From Cellvibrio sp. pealriver (lineage in GTDB: Bacteria; Pseudomonadota; Gammaproteobacteria; Pseudomonadales; Cellvibrionaceae), in assembly GCF_001183545.1 (NCBI RefSeq), contig NZ_KQ236688.1, forward strand, positions 401,149 through 465,148: 64,000 bases of DNA, given 5' to 3'. Shown here piece by piece: positions 22,645 to 31,984 of this stretch. Position numbers and translations under genes: made by a program. The notes below the pieces were generated by a model. That model was not told the DNA's origin and made no database searches. It saw only the letters and a program-made list of their open reading frames with translations. The stretch's first letter is position 1; each line of letters begins with the position of its first letter.

Positions 22645-24859
22645 TTTTTTCTATCTGCACTGGCACAGATTTAAATGCGGGTGTTTTGCTGCGTGGGTCA
22701 TGCGTGGTGCTAATCAGCACGTTGGCTTCGGGGTAATAAGCCATCACATTACCGCGCGGCACATCAAACGCGAATACTTTTACCGCATGCATTTCACCTT
22801 GTGGCGATTTGATATTCACAGCGTCGCCAACGTGTATATCCAGATCTTCAATATCCTCTTTGTTCATCAGTATCGACCAGCGCGTATCAGTTCCCCGATA
22901 TGAATCATTTTCTTCGTAAATAATCGAATTGAACTGGCCTTCGCTGCGAATACTGGCCAACAGAAACGGATACTCATCATTAATCATTGCGGCGGGTAGC
23001 GTATTGATCTGAAATTGTGCTTTACCGTTGTGAGTATTGAACACCGGGTTATCAAGCAACCGGTTGGCGATGGTAAATTCCTGTTTGGTATGCGCAATAT
23101 CTTTTAATTCTGAAAGCCCCGGAATAGTTGCTGCAATCGCGGCGCGGATCGAATCATGTTGTTTGAATTTTTGGAAATCCAGTGCGCTATTAGGTAATAA
23201 GCGTTTGCCAAATTCACAGAGTATTTCCACTTCGGGTTTTACATTGTGCAAACGGTCAATACCGCCATCACTTAGTCGCACATAATTAAACATGGATTCT
23301 TGCGTGGTGGGTTGCCATTCTTCATCGCGCGCGGTGACAGGTAAAATTAATGCTTCGCTTGTCTCCATGCCGGTGACATGCCCTTGGTTTAAGGTCGTTG
23401 TTAAATAGACTTTAAATGGAACTTTATCCAATGCGGCTTGTGCCCATTGGCTATTGGGAGTGGCAGAAAATAAATTGCCGCCCATGATTAACGCGGCATC
23501 GATTTTTCCTTCATATGCTGCGCTTAAGCAGGCAAGTGTATCCATGCCGGGTGTGCGCGGCAGTTGTGCCCCGGTGTGTTGTTCCAGTTGCAATAAAACA
23601 TCTTCTGCCAATACCGGTTTTACCCCCATGGTTCCTATTCCTTGCACATTGCTGTGGCCGCGCAAGGGTAATAAACCTGCCGCTGGTTTGCCCAGCATGC
23701 CGCGTAGTAACGCAAGATTGGCAATCGCCTCGACATTTTCTACGCCGTGATGGTGATGGGTAATACCCATTCCCCATGCAAAAATAGCGCGTTCAGATTT
23801 TGCGTAGGCATCGGCAAGCGAAAGTATTTTTTCTTTGCTGATATCACACAATGTAGTGATGGATTTCCATTCTGTTGTTTCTATATCTTGTTTGAATTGC
23901 AGGAAATTCTCTGTGTGCTGTGAAATAAAATGTGCATCAATTTGCTGTGTTTCCAATAGCGCTTTTGCAATTCCTTTGAATAGCGCAAGATCGCTGCCGA
24001 TTTTCGGTTGCACATATTCTGATGCAATCCAGGTTCCGCCGCTCAGCATGGACTTGGCGCTTTTAGGTACAGCAAAGCGCACCAGACCCGGTTCTTTGGC
24101 GGGGTTGATGATAATCACTTGTCCGCCGCGCTCGCGACAGTTTTTTAATTGATGAACAAAACGTGGATGATTGGATGAGGGGTTGGCACCAATCACAAAA
24201 ATGCAATCGCAATTGCCGACATCTTCCAATGATACTGTTGCAGTGCCAGTGCCGATCACATTGTATAAACCAACACCGGTTGCTTGATGACAATAGTAAG
24301 AACAATTATTGACGTTGTTGGTACCGTATAAGCGAGCCAATAATTGCAAAACAAAACCCGCTTCATTGGATGAGCGGCCAGACGAATAAAAAAAACTGCG
24401 CGATGGATCAGCCGCAGTAAACGCGCGAGTCATTTTATCCAGTGCAAATTCCCAGCTGACGGGAGCATATTTATTACCGTCAGCTGATTTGAACAAAGGT
24501 GTATTTAATCTGCCTAAATGTTCAATCTCATAGGCACTGAGCTGTTTAAAATCATCCAATGTGTGAGTAAATAAATCCTCTGGAATCGGCAATTGGATAT
24601 CGGTTGATTGTGCCTGGATACTTTTGTTGCACACAGAGGGAAATTCATCTTTCTCGTTGGTCATGCCGCCGCGCTGGCCGCCCATCCCCAAGCCACAAGC
24701 TTTACAAGTATTTTTACTGTTGAGCGCTTTGGCTGAATTCAATAAACCGATACGAGCTACGGTTTTTAAGGTGTAAAGAACCTTTTTGGGGCCGCCACCA
24801 ACAATATTGATGGGCTCTGCAGGAGTGGAGTTTTTATTGGACATGGCGTGATCAACCAT
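22637..24859 (-). CDS. FdhF/YdeP-family molybdopterin oxidoreductase
   Basis: Large cytoplasmic oxidoreductase of the formate dehydrogenase-like molybdopterin family, YdeP branch, 740 residues. Visible marks are the N-terminal 'CKACGLGMGGQRGGM', the molybdopterin-binding segments 'FVIGANPSSNHPRF' and 'IINPAKEPGLVRF', and the C-terminal dinucleotide-binding domain with 'YRGTDTRWSILMNKEDIEDL'. Only a few N-terminal Cys are present, too few for a standard 4Fe-4S site of the CxxCxxxC type. The physiological substrate is not established for this branch; E. coli YdeP is linked to acid resistance. ATG codons at 24859 and 24844 are both possible starts. No fdhD or cofactor gene is adjacent. Confidence 0.9.
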   Translation of the reverse strand: MVDHAMSNKNSTPAEPINIVGGGPKKVLYTLKTVARIGLLNSAKALNSKNTCKACGLGMGGQRGGMTNEKDEFPSVCNKSIQAQSTDIQLPIPEDLFTHTLDDFKQLSAYEIEHLGRLNTPLFKSADGNKYAPVSWEFALDKMTRAFTAADPSRSFFYSSGRSSNEAGFVLQLLARLYGTNNVNNCSYYCHQATGVGLYNVIGTGTATVSLEDVGNCDCIFVIGANPSSNHPRFVHQLKNCRERGGQVIIINPAKEPGLVRFAVPKSAKSMLSGGTWIASEYVQPKIGSDLALFKGIAKALLETQQIDAHFISQHTENFLQFKQDIETTEWKSITTLCDISKEKILSLADAYAKSERAIFAWGMGITHHHHGVENVEAIANLALLRGMLGKPAAGLLPLRGHSNVQGIGTMGVKPVLAEDVLLQLEQHTGAQLPRTPGMDTLACLSAAYEGKIDAALIMGGNLFSATPNSQWAQAALDKVPFKVYLTTTLNQGHVTGMETSEALILPVTARDEEWQPTTQESMFNYVRLSDGGIDRLHNVKPEVEILCEFGKRLLPNSALDFQKFKQHDSIRAAIAATIPGLSELKDIAHTKQEFTIANRLLDNPVFNTHNGKAQFQINTLPAAMINDEYPFLLASIRSEGQFNSIIYEENDSYRGTDTRWSILMNKEDIEDLDIHVGDAVNIKSPQGEMHAVKVFAFDVPRGNVMAYYPEANVLISTTHDPRSKTPAFKSVPVQIEKTR

Positions 24860-25035
24860 TGAACAGTGAGTTGCAAGAGGTTAGGGGGGAATCCCTATGA
24901 ATGCAATACGTTAAATACCCCTGTTACTGGTTGTGGCTACAAATAATTACATCCATGAAAGAAGGAACAAAATAAAATGCGCCGCCAACGGTTATGGCTA
25001 TCGTTTTTTGATCCTGTTTTTGTTGAGTTTATGTG

Positions 25036-25638
25036 ATGTTTAATTTACTGAAGATGTTGTGCCTCACGGCACTGTTGTCATTGATGGGGTGCAAGGATGT
25101 ACTGAATCAGCCTTTATCGACCGTGGACAGACCAACTGATCCGGATTCTTTGGATGGGCGCTGGATGACGGAGTCCAAAGAAGAACAATTGGATATTATC
25201 AAAACCAATCAGGAGGACTGGTATCAATTTAAATGGCAGCAAAAAAATAAAGTAACGGAAGGACGGTTTGTTGTTTCTTACTTTAAGCTCAAACGTGTAC
25301 TGAATATCGATCTGGCCAGTATCAAAATCAACGATAAGCCTGTGGTTGAATCATCCCAATCTGCTTTCTTGTTGGCAGCCGCTTTCTTGGATGATGAGGA
25401 ATTGACCTTGATTCCTGCGGATATGGAAAAATTTGAAAAGCATTTTTCTAAATATTTTTATGCCTCTCCGATTATGGTCGGCAGCCTGTGCGTAGAAAAA
25501 CACTCTGAATGTACTGAAACCTTTACATCAGGCAATGTCTTGATGTCAAAACGAATGAAAAAGTTTAACGATGAGTTTGTCAAAAAATATCGCTCTGTAT
25601 TTCCAGGTAAACACAAAGTACGTTATTACCGCTCGTAG
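25036..25638 (+). CDS. Hypothetical lipoprotein
   Basis: About 200 residues with a signal peptide ending in the lipobox 'LSLMGC', so the mature N-terminal Cys (residue 19) should be lipidated. The next residue is Lys, not Asp, which points to the outer membrane. The rest is a small soluble domain with a 'LDGRWMTESKEEQLDI' opening typical of small lipocalin-like lipoproteins; this comparison is weak. A GTG codon lies immediately before the ATG. The gene stands alone and ends at a strong shared terminator. Confidence 0.75.
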   Translation: MFNLLKMLCLTALLSLMGCKDVLNQPLSTVDRPTDPDSLDGRWMTESKEEQLDIIKTNQEDWYQFKWQQKNKVTEGRFVVSYFKLKRVLNIDLASIKINDKPVVESSQSAFLLAAAFLDDEELTLIPADMEKFEKHFSKYFYASPIMVGSLCVEKHSECTETFTSGNVLMSKRMKKFNDEFVKKYRSVFPGKHKVRYYRS

Positions 25639-25658
25639 TGGTTACGTGGCTGCAAAAT

Positions 25659-25697
25659 AAAAAGGGTTAGCGTATAAGCGCTAACCCTTTTTATTTT
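25659..25697. terminator. Strong bidirectional terminator
   Basis: AAAAAGGGTTAGCG, loop TATAAG, CGCTAACCCTTTTT: a perfect 14-bp stem at 25659-25692, with A and T tracts on both sides. It serves the lipoprotein gene and the convergent aldo-keto reductase gene. Confidence 0.95.
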
Positions 25698-25722
25698 TAG
25701 CATGTTTTACTAGTAGATCTTC

Positions 25723-26736
25723 TTATTTAAGAATAGCTTCAATCTGCGCTAATTCGCTGCTACTGAAAGCAAGATTATTCAATGCCGCAACAGAGTCATC
25801 AATTTGCGCTGGGCGGCTTGCACCAATCAGGCAGGTAGTAACAGCATCATTGTGCAATGTCCAGGCGATGGCCATTTGTGCAAGCGATTGACCGCGCGCC
25901 TCTGCCAGCGCATTCAACGCTTTCACTTTTTCCAGTTTTTCGGGTGTGATGTCTTTGTTATTTAAATAAATCAATTCCGGGCGCGCAGCGCGCGAATCAG
26001 CAGGGATTCCATTGAGATATTTGTTAGTGAGCACACCTTGCGCAAGCGGTGAGAACACAATCGAACCTACACCTTCTTCTTTCAATACATCAGTCAAACC
26101 ATTTTCAATCCAGCGATCAAACATATTGTAGCGCGGTTGATGGATTAACAGTGGTGTGCCCAGTTCACGCAGAATACGCGCCGCTTCTTTGGTTTGTGCG
26201 GGTTGGTAATTGGAGATTCCCACGTAAAGCGCGCGGCCGGAGCGCACAATAAAATCCAGCGCCTGCATGGTTTCTTCCAGCGGTGTTTCCGGGTCCATGC
26301 AGTGGTGATAAAAAATATCGAAATAATCAAGGCCGGTACGTTTCAAACTTTGGTCGCAACTGCTCACCAAATATTTGCGTGAACCACCAAGACCGTAAGG
26401 GCCTGGCCACATGTCGTAACCTGCTTTGCTAGAGATAATTAATTCATCGCGGTAGGGCGCGAAATCCTGTTTAAAAATTGCGCCGAAGGTGGATTCAGCA
26501 GAGCCATAATTGGGGCCGTAGTTGTTTGCCAAATCAAAATGCGTTATTCCCAAATCAAATGCACGGTGCAACATGGCGCGCGCGTTGGCTTGTGAATCGA
26601 CTGCGCCGAAGTTTTGCCATAAACCCAATGACAAGCGCGACAAACGCAGCCCGCTTTTGCCGCAGCGTTGGTATTTCATGGTTTTATAGCGGTCAGGGTG
26701 TGCAACGTAAATCGGGTTGGGTTCGTGGGTAATCAT
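25723..26736 (-). CDS. yghZ: Aldo/keto reductase, YghZ (L-glyceraldehyde-3-phosphate reductase) type
   Basis: NADPH-dependent aldo-keto reductase, 337 residues. It tracks E. coli YghZ from the N-terminus ('YVAHPDRYKTMKYQRCGKSGL', one residue more here than the motif; 'LGLWQNFG'). The catalytic tetrad is visible as Asp68 ('FDLANNYG'), Tyr73, Lys104 ('SSKAG') and a His at 144/145 ('FYHHCMDP'). The NADP site includes 'GASRPAQIDD'. The family reduces methylglyoxal-type aldehydes and L-glyceraldehyde 3-phosphate. It appears to be a single-gene unit ending in the shared terminator. Confidence 0.93.
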   Translation of the reverse strand: MITHEPNPIYVAHPDRYKTMKYQRCGKSGLRLSRLSLGLWQNFGAVDSQANARAMLHRAFDLGITHFDLANNYGPNYGSAESTFGAIFKQDFAPYRDELIISSKAGYDMWPGPYGLGGSRKYLVSSCDQSLKRTGLDYFDIFYHHCMDPETPLEETMQALDFIVRSGRALYVGISNYQPAQTKEAARILRELGTPLLIHQPRYNMFDRWIENGLTDVLKEEGVGSIVFSPLAQGVLTNKYLNGIPADSRAARPELIYLNNKDITPEKLEKVKALNALAEARGQSLAQMAIAWTLHNDAVTTCLIGASRPAQIDDSVAALNNLAFSSSELAQIEAILK

Positions 26737-26904
26737 TTTTTATCCTGATAGTAAAAATCTGATATTTAAATGGGATGTTAAATCGGGAGTCGCTGAAAAA
26801 CGCAACATTTTACCTGAAAAGGAGGATTGTCTAACTTGGGGGAATGTAAAGAAAAGTAGCTTCGGGGAAAGGTATCCGCAGGTGATAATTGAACGGATTA
26901 GCGC

Positions 26905-26939
26905 ATCAAAAAATCCCTGCCCGATACAGGGCAGGGATT
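26905..26939 (-). terminator. Terminator of the His-rich protein gene
   Basis: On the minus strand an 11-bp stem (AATCCCTGCCC / GGGCAGGGATT, loop of six) is followed by a run of T. It starts within 10 bases of the stop codon at 26946. Confidence 0.9.
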
Positions 26940-26945
26940 GTGAAA

Positions 26946-27371
26946 TTAATGTCTGTCGTGTTTCTTACCGTTGCCTTTCTCTTTGCTGCCCTTACGGTCC
27001 GATTTTTTGTGCTCGTGATCATGCTGATGTTCACGTTGGTAGTTATCGTCGTACTCCATGGATTTGATGAAATACACTGGGCGTTCGCATGCATGGTATT
27101 TGTGACAATGCTTCCCCCAGTTTTTGGCATGGCCGGGAGGTACGTGTAAATAAACAGGTTTGTACGATGCGTAACGTGAGTTTTTGGCAACCACGACAGG
27201 TTGCGGATAGTAAATATCTGGATGTGAGTCATTCCCCAGTTCCACTCTTCCGTAGACGCCGGGAGAAACTTCACCTTCCAGGATAACCTTGATGCCCAAG
27301 TCATCTGCCCAGCTAGGCATACTGGCCATTACTGTAGCGAATAAAAATAAGCTTGCGATTCGGTTGTTCAT
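26946..27371 (-). CDS. Exported His-rich protein of unknown function
   Basis: A 141-residue protein with a signal peptide (MNNRIASLFLFATVMASMPSWA), so it should act in the periplasm or outside. The middle 'VPPGHAKNWGKHCHKYHAC' is rich in His and Cys. The C-terminal 35 residues are almost only His, Lys, Asp, Glu and Arg ('REHQHDHEHKKSDRKG'). Similar small exported proteins with this central motif occur in other proteobacteria, but no assigned role is known to me. Metal binding by the His clusters is an inference. The gene has its own strong terminator and looks monocistronic. Confidence 0.8.
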   Translation of the reverse strand: MNNRIASLFLFATVMASMPSWADDLGIKVILEGEVSPGVYGRVELGNDSHPDIYYPQPVVVAKNSRYASYKPVYLHVPPGHAKNWGKHCHKYHACERPVYFIKSMEYDDNYQREHQHDHEHKKSDRKGSKEKGNGKKHDRH

Positions 27372-27471
27372 ACATGCACCTCATTTGATAAACACGCGGA
27401 TAGCATAGCCTTTGGTATTTCCCTATTCAGTGCGGTAGTGCATATAGTGCAAATTTGGGCGTCAATTGTGG

Positions 27472-27876
27472 TTAGCGGGTTGAATAACTGATCACCACCA
27501 GAATCCACATAAGCACAACACAAATATTGCCCAGCATATAAGCGCGCATGCGGTGGATGACGTTGTTTCCGTGTAAATGGATCCAGCTATGAATGATCCG
27601 CGCAACAACGAAAAGCCATGCAGTGGCCACCAATCCCAAGGTTTGCAAATCCAGGGTAATCGCCAGGGTTCCTGCAGCGTAAAACAGTACAGGTACTTCA
27701 AACAGATTGGTGTAATTGCGTGATGCCTGCGCAATGGCGTCTGGTGTTTCGCCCGTGTTTAGCCTGAATTGGCTCAGGCGTATTTCTCCGCTTTTAACTG
27801 CTTTTACACGCAAGCGAAACAGATGTATGGCAACCGCACACGTCAGCAAGACCATTGCAAACATAGGGTAAAGCAT
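27472..27876 (-). CDS. MAPEG-family membrane protein
   Basis: A 134-residue protein with four hydrophobic helices. It carries the MAPEG (glutathione/eicosanoid) family pattern 'RNYTNLFEVPVLFYA' and 'RIIHSWIHLHGNNVIHRMRAY'. Family members can have glutathione-linked transferase activity, but the substrate of this bacterial branch is not known. The ATG at 27876 gives a first helix directly at the N-terminus. It appears to be transcribed alone. Confidence 0.88.
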   Translation of the reverse strand: MLYPMFAMVLLTCAVAIHLFRLRVKAVKSGEIRLSQFRLNTGETPDAIAQASRNYTNLFEVPVLFYAAGTLAITLDLQTLGLVATAWLFVVARIIHSWIHLHGNNVIHRMRAYMLGNICVVLMWILVVISYSTR

Positions 27877-27966
27877 AGGATTAGTCCTTAAATCAGGGGT
27901 TTTGGGGAATACAGACTATAGCGTATCAAGTCTGTCGTCGCAGGGGACATTCCCTGATTCAGGCAC

Positions 27967-27972
27967 TATAAT
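27967..27972 (+). promoter_or_regulatory. fabV: Candidate -10 box of fabV
   Basis: A perfect TATAAT lies 88 bases before the fabV start. A GGGACA at 27944-27949 sits at 17 bases and would be a weak -35 box. Confidence 0.45.
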
Positions 27973-28059
27973 GGCCGCCTTTTCGCGTCGGGAGCCGGCG
28001 TGCTTCAGTCTTTCATCCGGTTCTTACAAACCATCATAAGCCACTAACAAGGTAGATCC

Positions 28060-29235
28060 ATGATTATCAAACCTAAAGTCCGCGGTTTCATTTGTACTAA
28101 TGCGCACCCACAAGGCTGTGCTGCCAATGTTCAGGAGCAAATCGCTTTTACTAAAGCCAAAGGCCCGGTTGCTGGCGCACCGAAGAAAGTCCTGGTTTTG
28201 GGATGTTCTACCGGTTTTGGTTTGTCATCGCGTATTACCGCGGCATTTGGCGGCGGTGCAGATACTTTGGGTGTGTGCTTTGAGAAAGAGCCTAGCGAAT
28301 CCAAAACCGCAACGGCTGGCTACTACAATACTTCAGCTTTTCACGATGCAGCCAAAGCGGCAGGCCTCTACGCTGAAACGATCAACGGCGATGCATTTTC
28401 GGATGCCTGTAAAGACAAGGTGATCGAAACCCTGAAAAATGGCATCGGGAAAGTAGATCTGGTGATCTATAGCCTGGCATCACCACGCCGCACTGACCCT
28501 AAAACCGGTGAAGTCTACAACTCGGTATTGAAGCCAATTGGTAAGTCGTACACCTCTAAAAACCTGAATACCGATACCTTGAAAATCTCTGATGTCACCA
28601 TCGAGCCAGCATCGGATGAAGAAATTGCCAATACCGTAAAAGTGATGGGCGGCGAAGATTGGGAAATGTGGATCGATGCACTTAAGGGTGCAGATTTACT
28701 GTCTGATAATTTCCAAACCGTTGCCTACACCTATCTTGGCGATAAATTGACCTGGCCAATCTACGGCAAAGCGACCATCGGTAAAGCCAAAGAAGATTTG
28801 GATCGCGCCGCCAAAACCCTCAGTGCCAAACACGGTGGCAATGCACGTGTTGCGGTATTGAAAGCGGTGGTGACCCAGGCAAGCTCTGCTATTCCGGTCA
28901 TGCCGTTGTATTTGGCCATCCTGTTTAAAGTGATGAAAGCACAGGGCACTCATGAAGGTTGTATCGAACAAATCCAACGTTTGTTCAAAGAATGTTTGTA
29001 TTCCGATAATCCACGTTTGGATGATGCCAACCGCTACCGTGTAGACGAGTTGGAACTCGACTCATCGGTGCAGCGCAAAGTGGAAGAAATCTGGGATCAA
29101 GTCACCGAAGAAAACTTGTTTGAGTTGACCGATTTTGAAGGCTACAAAACCGAATTTTTGCGTTTGTTCGGTTTCGGTTTGAAGTCAGTTGATTACGATG
29201 CAGAAACGACACCGCTGGTGCAAACCAACTTTTAA
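28060..29235 (+). CDS. fabV: Enoyl-ACP reductase FabV
   Basis: NADH-dependent trans-2-enoyl-ACP/CoA reductase that completes each fatty-acid elongation round. It is the FabV type, not FabI, and therefore intrinsically triclosan-tolerant in species where it was tested. The 391 residues show the NAD motif '[15 protein letters not shown]' (about 44-58), 'YSLASPRR', and the diagnostic Tyr235-x8-Lys244 pair in '[10 protein letters not shown]'. The N-terminus '[20 protein letters not shown]' is complete. The gene has its own promoter and terminator. Confidence 0.97.
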   Translation: MIIKPKVRGFICTNAHPQGCAANVQEQIAFTKAKGPVAGAPKKVLVLGCSTGFGLSSRITAAFGGGADTLGVCFEKEPSESKTATAGYYNTSAFHDAAKAAGLYAETINGDAFSDACKDKVIETLKNGIGKVDLVIYSLASPRRTDPKTGEVYNSVLKPIGKSYTSKNLNTDTLKISDVTIEPASDEEIANTVKVMGGEDWEMWIDALKGADLLSDNFQTVAYTYLGDKLTWPIYGKATIGKAKEDLDRAAKTLSAKHGGNARVAVLKAVVTQASSAIPVMPLYLAILFKVMKAQGTHEGCIEQIQRLFKECLYSDNPRLDDANRYRVDELELDSSVQRKVEEIWDQVTEENLFELTDFEGYKTEFLRLFGFGLKSVDYDAETTPLVQTNF

Positions 29236-29243
29236 GTCGTTAT

Positions 29244-29274
29244 AAAATCCCCGCCTTGAGCGGGGATTTTTTTT
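29244..29274 (+). terminator. Rho-independent terminator of fabV
   Basis: AAAATCCCCGC, loop CTTGA, GCGGGGATTTT, followed by four more T: an 11-bp stem 8 bases after the stop codon. Confidence 0.95.
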
Positions 29275-29322
29275 GACGCTAATTTTTACTACATTTTTCC
29301 TTTTATCGATTAAGGATTGGTA

Positions 29323-29853
29323 ATGCGTAAACGAATTGCGATTGATATGGACGAGACTATCTGCGATACCATGGCTCGTCATCTTGACTGGTACAACACC
29401 GAGTTTCAGCAAAATCTCACCAAAGCCGATTTGCGTGGCAAAAAGATTTATCACATGGTGCCCGAAGAACATCAGGCTCGCGTGCGTGCTTACCCTGACA
29501 TTCCTGCATTTTTTGAAGAAATACCGCCTTATCCACATGCTATCGAGGTTATCGCTGAATTACATGAGCGTTATGATATTTTGATTGCCACGGCCGCGAT
29601 GGAGCATCCAACTTCGTTTACGCCCAAGTACGAATGGCTGCGCAAATACTTACCTTTTTTATCGCCGATGAATTTTATTTTTTGCGGCAAGAAAAATGTG
29701 GTGCAAGCGGATTTTCTGATCGACGATAGCTCGCGTCATTTTGATGGATTTGTAGGGCAGGGAATTTTGTTTTCGGCTCCGCACAATCTGCTCGAACCAG
29801 CTGATGTGCGCGTAAACAATTGGCAGGAAGTGCGCGATTATTTCAGGGAATAA
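29323..29853 (+). CDS. 5' nucleotidase, deoxy(pyrimidine) cytosolic type C (NT5C family)
   Basis: HAD-superfamily phosphatase of about 176 residues. HAD motif I is 'IAIDMDETICDTM' (nucleophile Asp8, acid Asp10), motif II is 'ILIATAAM' and the late motif is 'FLIDDSSRHF'. The family dephosphorylates deoxynucleoside 5'-monophosphates, and related bacterial members are broad-specificity. The ATG at 29323 has AAGGA six bases upstream; an in-frame TTG six bases earlier overlaps that site and is rejected. It lies between fabV and the convergent lepB. Confidence 0.9.
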   Translation: MRKRIAIDMDETICDTMARHLDWYNTEFQQNLTKADLRGKKIYHMVPEEHQARVRAYPDIPAFFEEIPPYPHAIEVIAELHERYDILIATAAMEHPTSFTPKYEWLRKYLPFLSPMNFIFCGKKNVVQADFLIDDSSRHFDGFVGQGILFSAPHNLLEPADVRVNNWQEVRDYFRE

Positions 29854-29874
29854 TCGCGCCGGGTACAAGGTACG

Positions 29875-30504
29875 TTATTTTAAGTCTTTTAAAAAACGGT
29901 CACTGCGGGGTAAAAAGTAATTGTCGTAGTCCAATGACAATACTACCCCGCGCGAACGGCCTACAAATTCACTGCGTGGCACGAACCCAATAACGCGCGA
30001 ATCCGCACTGTGGTCGCGATTATCGCCAAGCATTAAATAGTGGTCAGCAGGGACGGTAACCGCATCAAAACTGGCGAAAGATGATGTGGTTGTATCGGTT
30101 CGCAGTAAATGGGTTTTGCCCGGCAGCTGCTCCAACTGGTCGCCCAGCATCAGAGGCTGATAATTGACGGCCTCGCCGTTGATGAAAAGACGGTTGTTTT
30201 TCATGGCAACGGTATCGCCGGGTACACCAATCACACGTTTTACCAAGCGCTTGCCTGCGGCTTTGGATTCAAAAACAGCAATATCACCGCGCGCAGGATC
30301 GGCAATTTTATACAGCGAAACGGTAGTGAATGGGATGCGCAAGTCATAGGCCATCTTGTTGACACTGATCCTGTCGCCCTCAATCAAGGTGGGTTTCATA
30401 GAGCCGCTGGGCACATCATTCCAATCGGCAATTGCGCTGCGAAAGCAAAACATCAGTAACAAAAAAACGAAAAATGTACGGTTTTCTTTCCAAAAAATTT
30501 TCAT
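29875..30504 (-). CDS. lepB: Signal peptidase I (short type)
   Basis: Inner-membrane serine protease that cleaves signal peptides after export. It has 209 residues, much shorter than E. coli LepB (324), with one N-terminal membrane helix (about 10-26). The catalytic Ser35 sits in 'PSGSMKPTL' and the general base Lys89 in 'KRVIGVPGD'; the late box is 'YLMLGDNRDHSADSR'. The gene is not next to lepA or rnc, so it may be an additional peptidase rather than the main one. It is divergent from the acyltransferase gene that follows. Confidence 0.93.
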   Translation of the reverse strand: MKIFWKENRTFFVFLLLMFCFRSAIADWNDVPSGSMKPTLIEGDRISVNKMAYDLRIPFTTVSLYKIADPARGDIAVFESKAAGKRLVKRVIGVPGDTVAMKNNRLFINGEAVNYQPLMLGDQLEQLPGKTHLLRTDTTTSSFASFDAVTVPADHYLMLGDNRDHSADSRVIGFVPRSEFVGRSRGVVLSLDYDNYFLPRSDRFLKDLK

Positions 30505-30649
30505 CGAGCTGTTCCTTGAAAGGGGGCTTGGCGTAGCGGCCTTGAGTTGTCATTGGGTTGAACTAGGCTTGGGAATACACAAAAATGTGCAGTTGTTATG
30601 GCGCATCTTTATGACACTGGGGTCATGTGCGAGTTCACAGGTTAAGTCG

Positions 30650-31558
30650 ATGGGTTTACTGAATAATTTGCGTGGCGTTTTGCTCACCGCCATTTTTTCG
30701 ATCACTATCAGCATGGTTGCCGTGCCTGTGGTGTTTTTTGCACTGGTCAAACTATTGCTACCTGTGCCAGCGCTAAGGCGTGCTATTGACCGGCTATTGG
30801 ATGCGATTTCCAACCTCTGGATTATTTTCAATACATGGCAGCAGGGCTATACCTTACCCACTCGGGTTGAGGTAGAAGGGCTAGGCGATTTGAGCCGGGA
30901 TGAGTGGTATATGCTGGTTGCTAACCATCAATCCTGGACGGATATATTGGTGCTGGTGCGTGCGTTTAATGCCCGCATTCCAGGCGTGAAGTTTTTCTTC
31001 AAGCAGAGCTTACTCTGGGTGCCGGTGTTGGGTTTGGCGCTCTGGGGGCTGGACTTTCCTTACATGCGCCGTTACTCCAAAGCCAAGCTGGCGCGGCACC
31101 CAGAGCTTAAAGGAAAAGATGTTGAACAGACCCGTAAGGCCTGCGAGCGTTTCCGCCATCATCCGGTAACGATTATTAACTTTATGGAAGGCACAAGGTT
31201 TACGCCTGAAAAACATCAACAGCAGCAATCCCCCTATCGTCATTTATTGATGCCCAGAGCGGGTGGTTTGGCGTTTACCCTGGCGGCAATGGATGGCCAA
31301 TTGCATCGTTTATTGGATGTCACCATTCTCTACCCGGAAGGTATTCCCACCTATTGGGATTATGCCTGTGGGCGGGTCAAGCAAATCAAGGTACATATCC
31401 GCCAGCGTCCTATCCCTGCGGAGTTAATTGGGGATTACAGCGAAGATGCGCAATTTCGCACACAGTTCCAGCAATGGGTAAATGAACTGTGGCAGCAAAA
31501 AGATGATCAGATTGAATCGATGAAAGTTGAATCCATGAAAAAGGTGCTTAAAAATTAA
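30650..31558 (+). CDS. PlsC-type membrane acyltransferase (YihG-like)
   Basis: Predicted lysophospholipid/1-acylglycerol-3-phosphate acyltransferase of the inner membrane. It has 302 residues from the ATG at 30650. N-terminal membrane helix at about 8-40; the acyltransferase motif I is 'VANHQSWTDILVL' (H-x4-D) and motif III is 'NFMEGTRFTPEK', followed by 'LMPRAGGLAFTLAAM'. The open frame runs upstream across the lepB start region, which is not credible as protein, so the shorter form is used. An ATG at 30611 is another option. E. coli YihG (310 aa) is the closest known relative by length and motif. Confidence 0.88.
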   Translation: MGLLNNLRGVLLTAIFSITISMVAVPVVFFALVKLLLPVPALRRAIDRLLDAISNLWIIFNTWQQGYTLPTRVEVEGLGDLSRDEWYMLVANHQSWTDILVLVRAFNARIPGVKFFFKQSLLWVPVLGLALWGLDFPYMRRYSKAKLARHPELKGKDVEQTRKACERFRHHPVTIINFMEGTRFTPEKHQQQQSPYRHLLMPRAGGLAFTLAAMDGQLHRLLDVTILYPEGIPTYWDYACGRVKQIKVHIRQRPIPAELIGDYSEDAQFRTQFQQWVNELWQQKDDQIESMKVESMKKVLKN

Positions 31559-31645
31559 GCTAGGAAAGACGTCGTTGTTGACGTTATTCTAAGTATCGGA
31601 ACCGCGTAGACCGCTCGTGGTTCCATCACATCACAGGAGGGCTGC

Positions 31646-31870
31646 ATGTTTTACACACTGAGTGATCTCTTTGCCAAGCTAGGCCTGCCTAATTCTCCCG
31701 CTGCGATAGAGGCTTTTATTGAAAAGCATCGCCCGCTACCCCAAGCCGAGCCTTTGGCCGGTGCCTCCTTTTGGACTGCCGAACAAGCGGCATTCCTGCG
31801 TGAAGCCCGTCAGGATTACTCTGACTGGGCAGAAGTTGTGGATGAGTTGAACTGCTTGTTGCGCGACTAG
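31646..31870 (+). CDS. DUF2789 family protein
   Basis: A 74-residue soluble protein matching the DUF2789 pattern: 'LFAKLGLPNSPAAIEAFIEKH', 'FWTAEQAAFLREA', 'DWAEVVDELNCLLR'. The family occurs in gammaproteobacteria and has no established function. The ATG has a near-perfect CAGGAGGG ribosome site, so strong translation is expected. A good terminator follows at once, so it is probably a single-gene transcript. Confidence 0.9.
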   Translation: MFYTLSDLFAKLGLPNSPAAIEAFIEKHRPLPQAEPLAGASFWTAEQAAFLREARQDYSDWAEVVDELNCLLRD

Positions 31871-31891
31871 GATCTTCCTGTCTTGATACTG

Positions 31892-31918
31892 ACGACCGGC
31901 CTTTGCGCCGGTCGTTTT
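31892..31918 (+). terminator. Terminator of the DUF2789 gene
   Basis: ACGACCGGC, loop CTTTGC, GCCGGTCGT, followed by TTT: a perfect 9-bp stem. Confidence 0.88.
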
Positions 31919-31984
31919 CATTTGGCAGTCAGCTTTTCTATGTTATGGTTCGGCTCTCCAAATGAAGACGTAACAGGACATATT

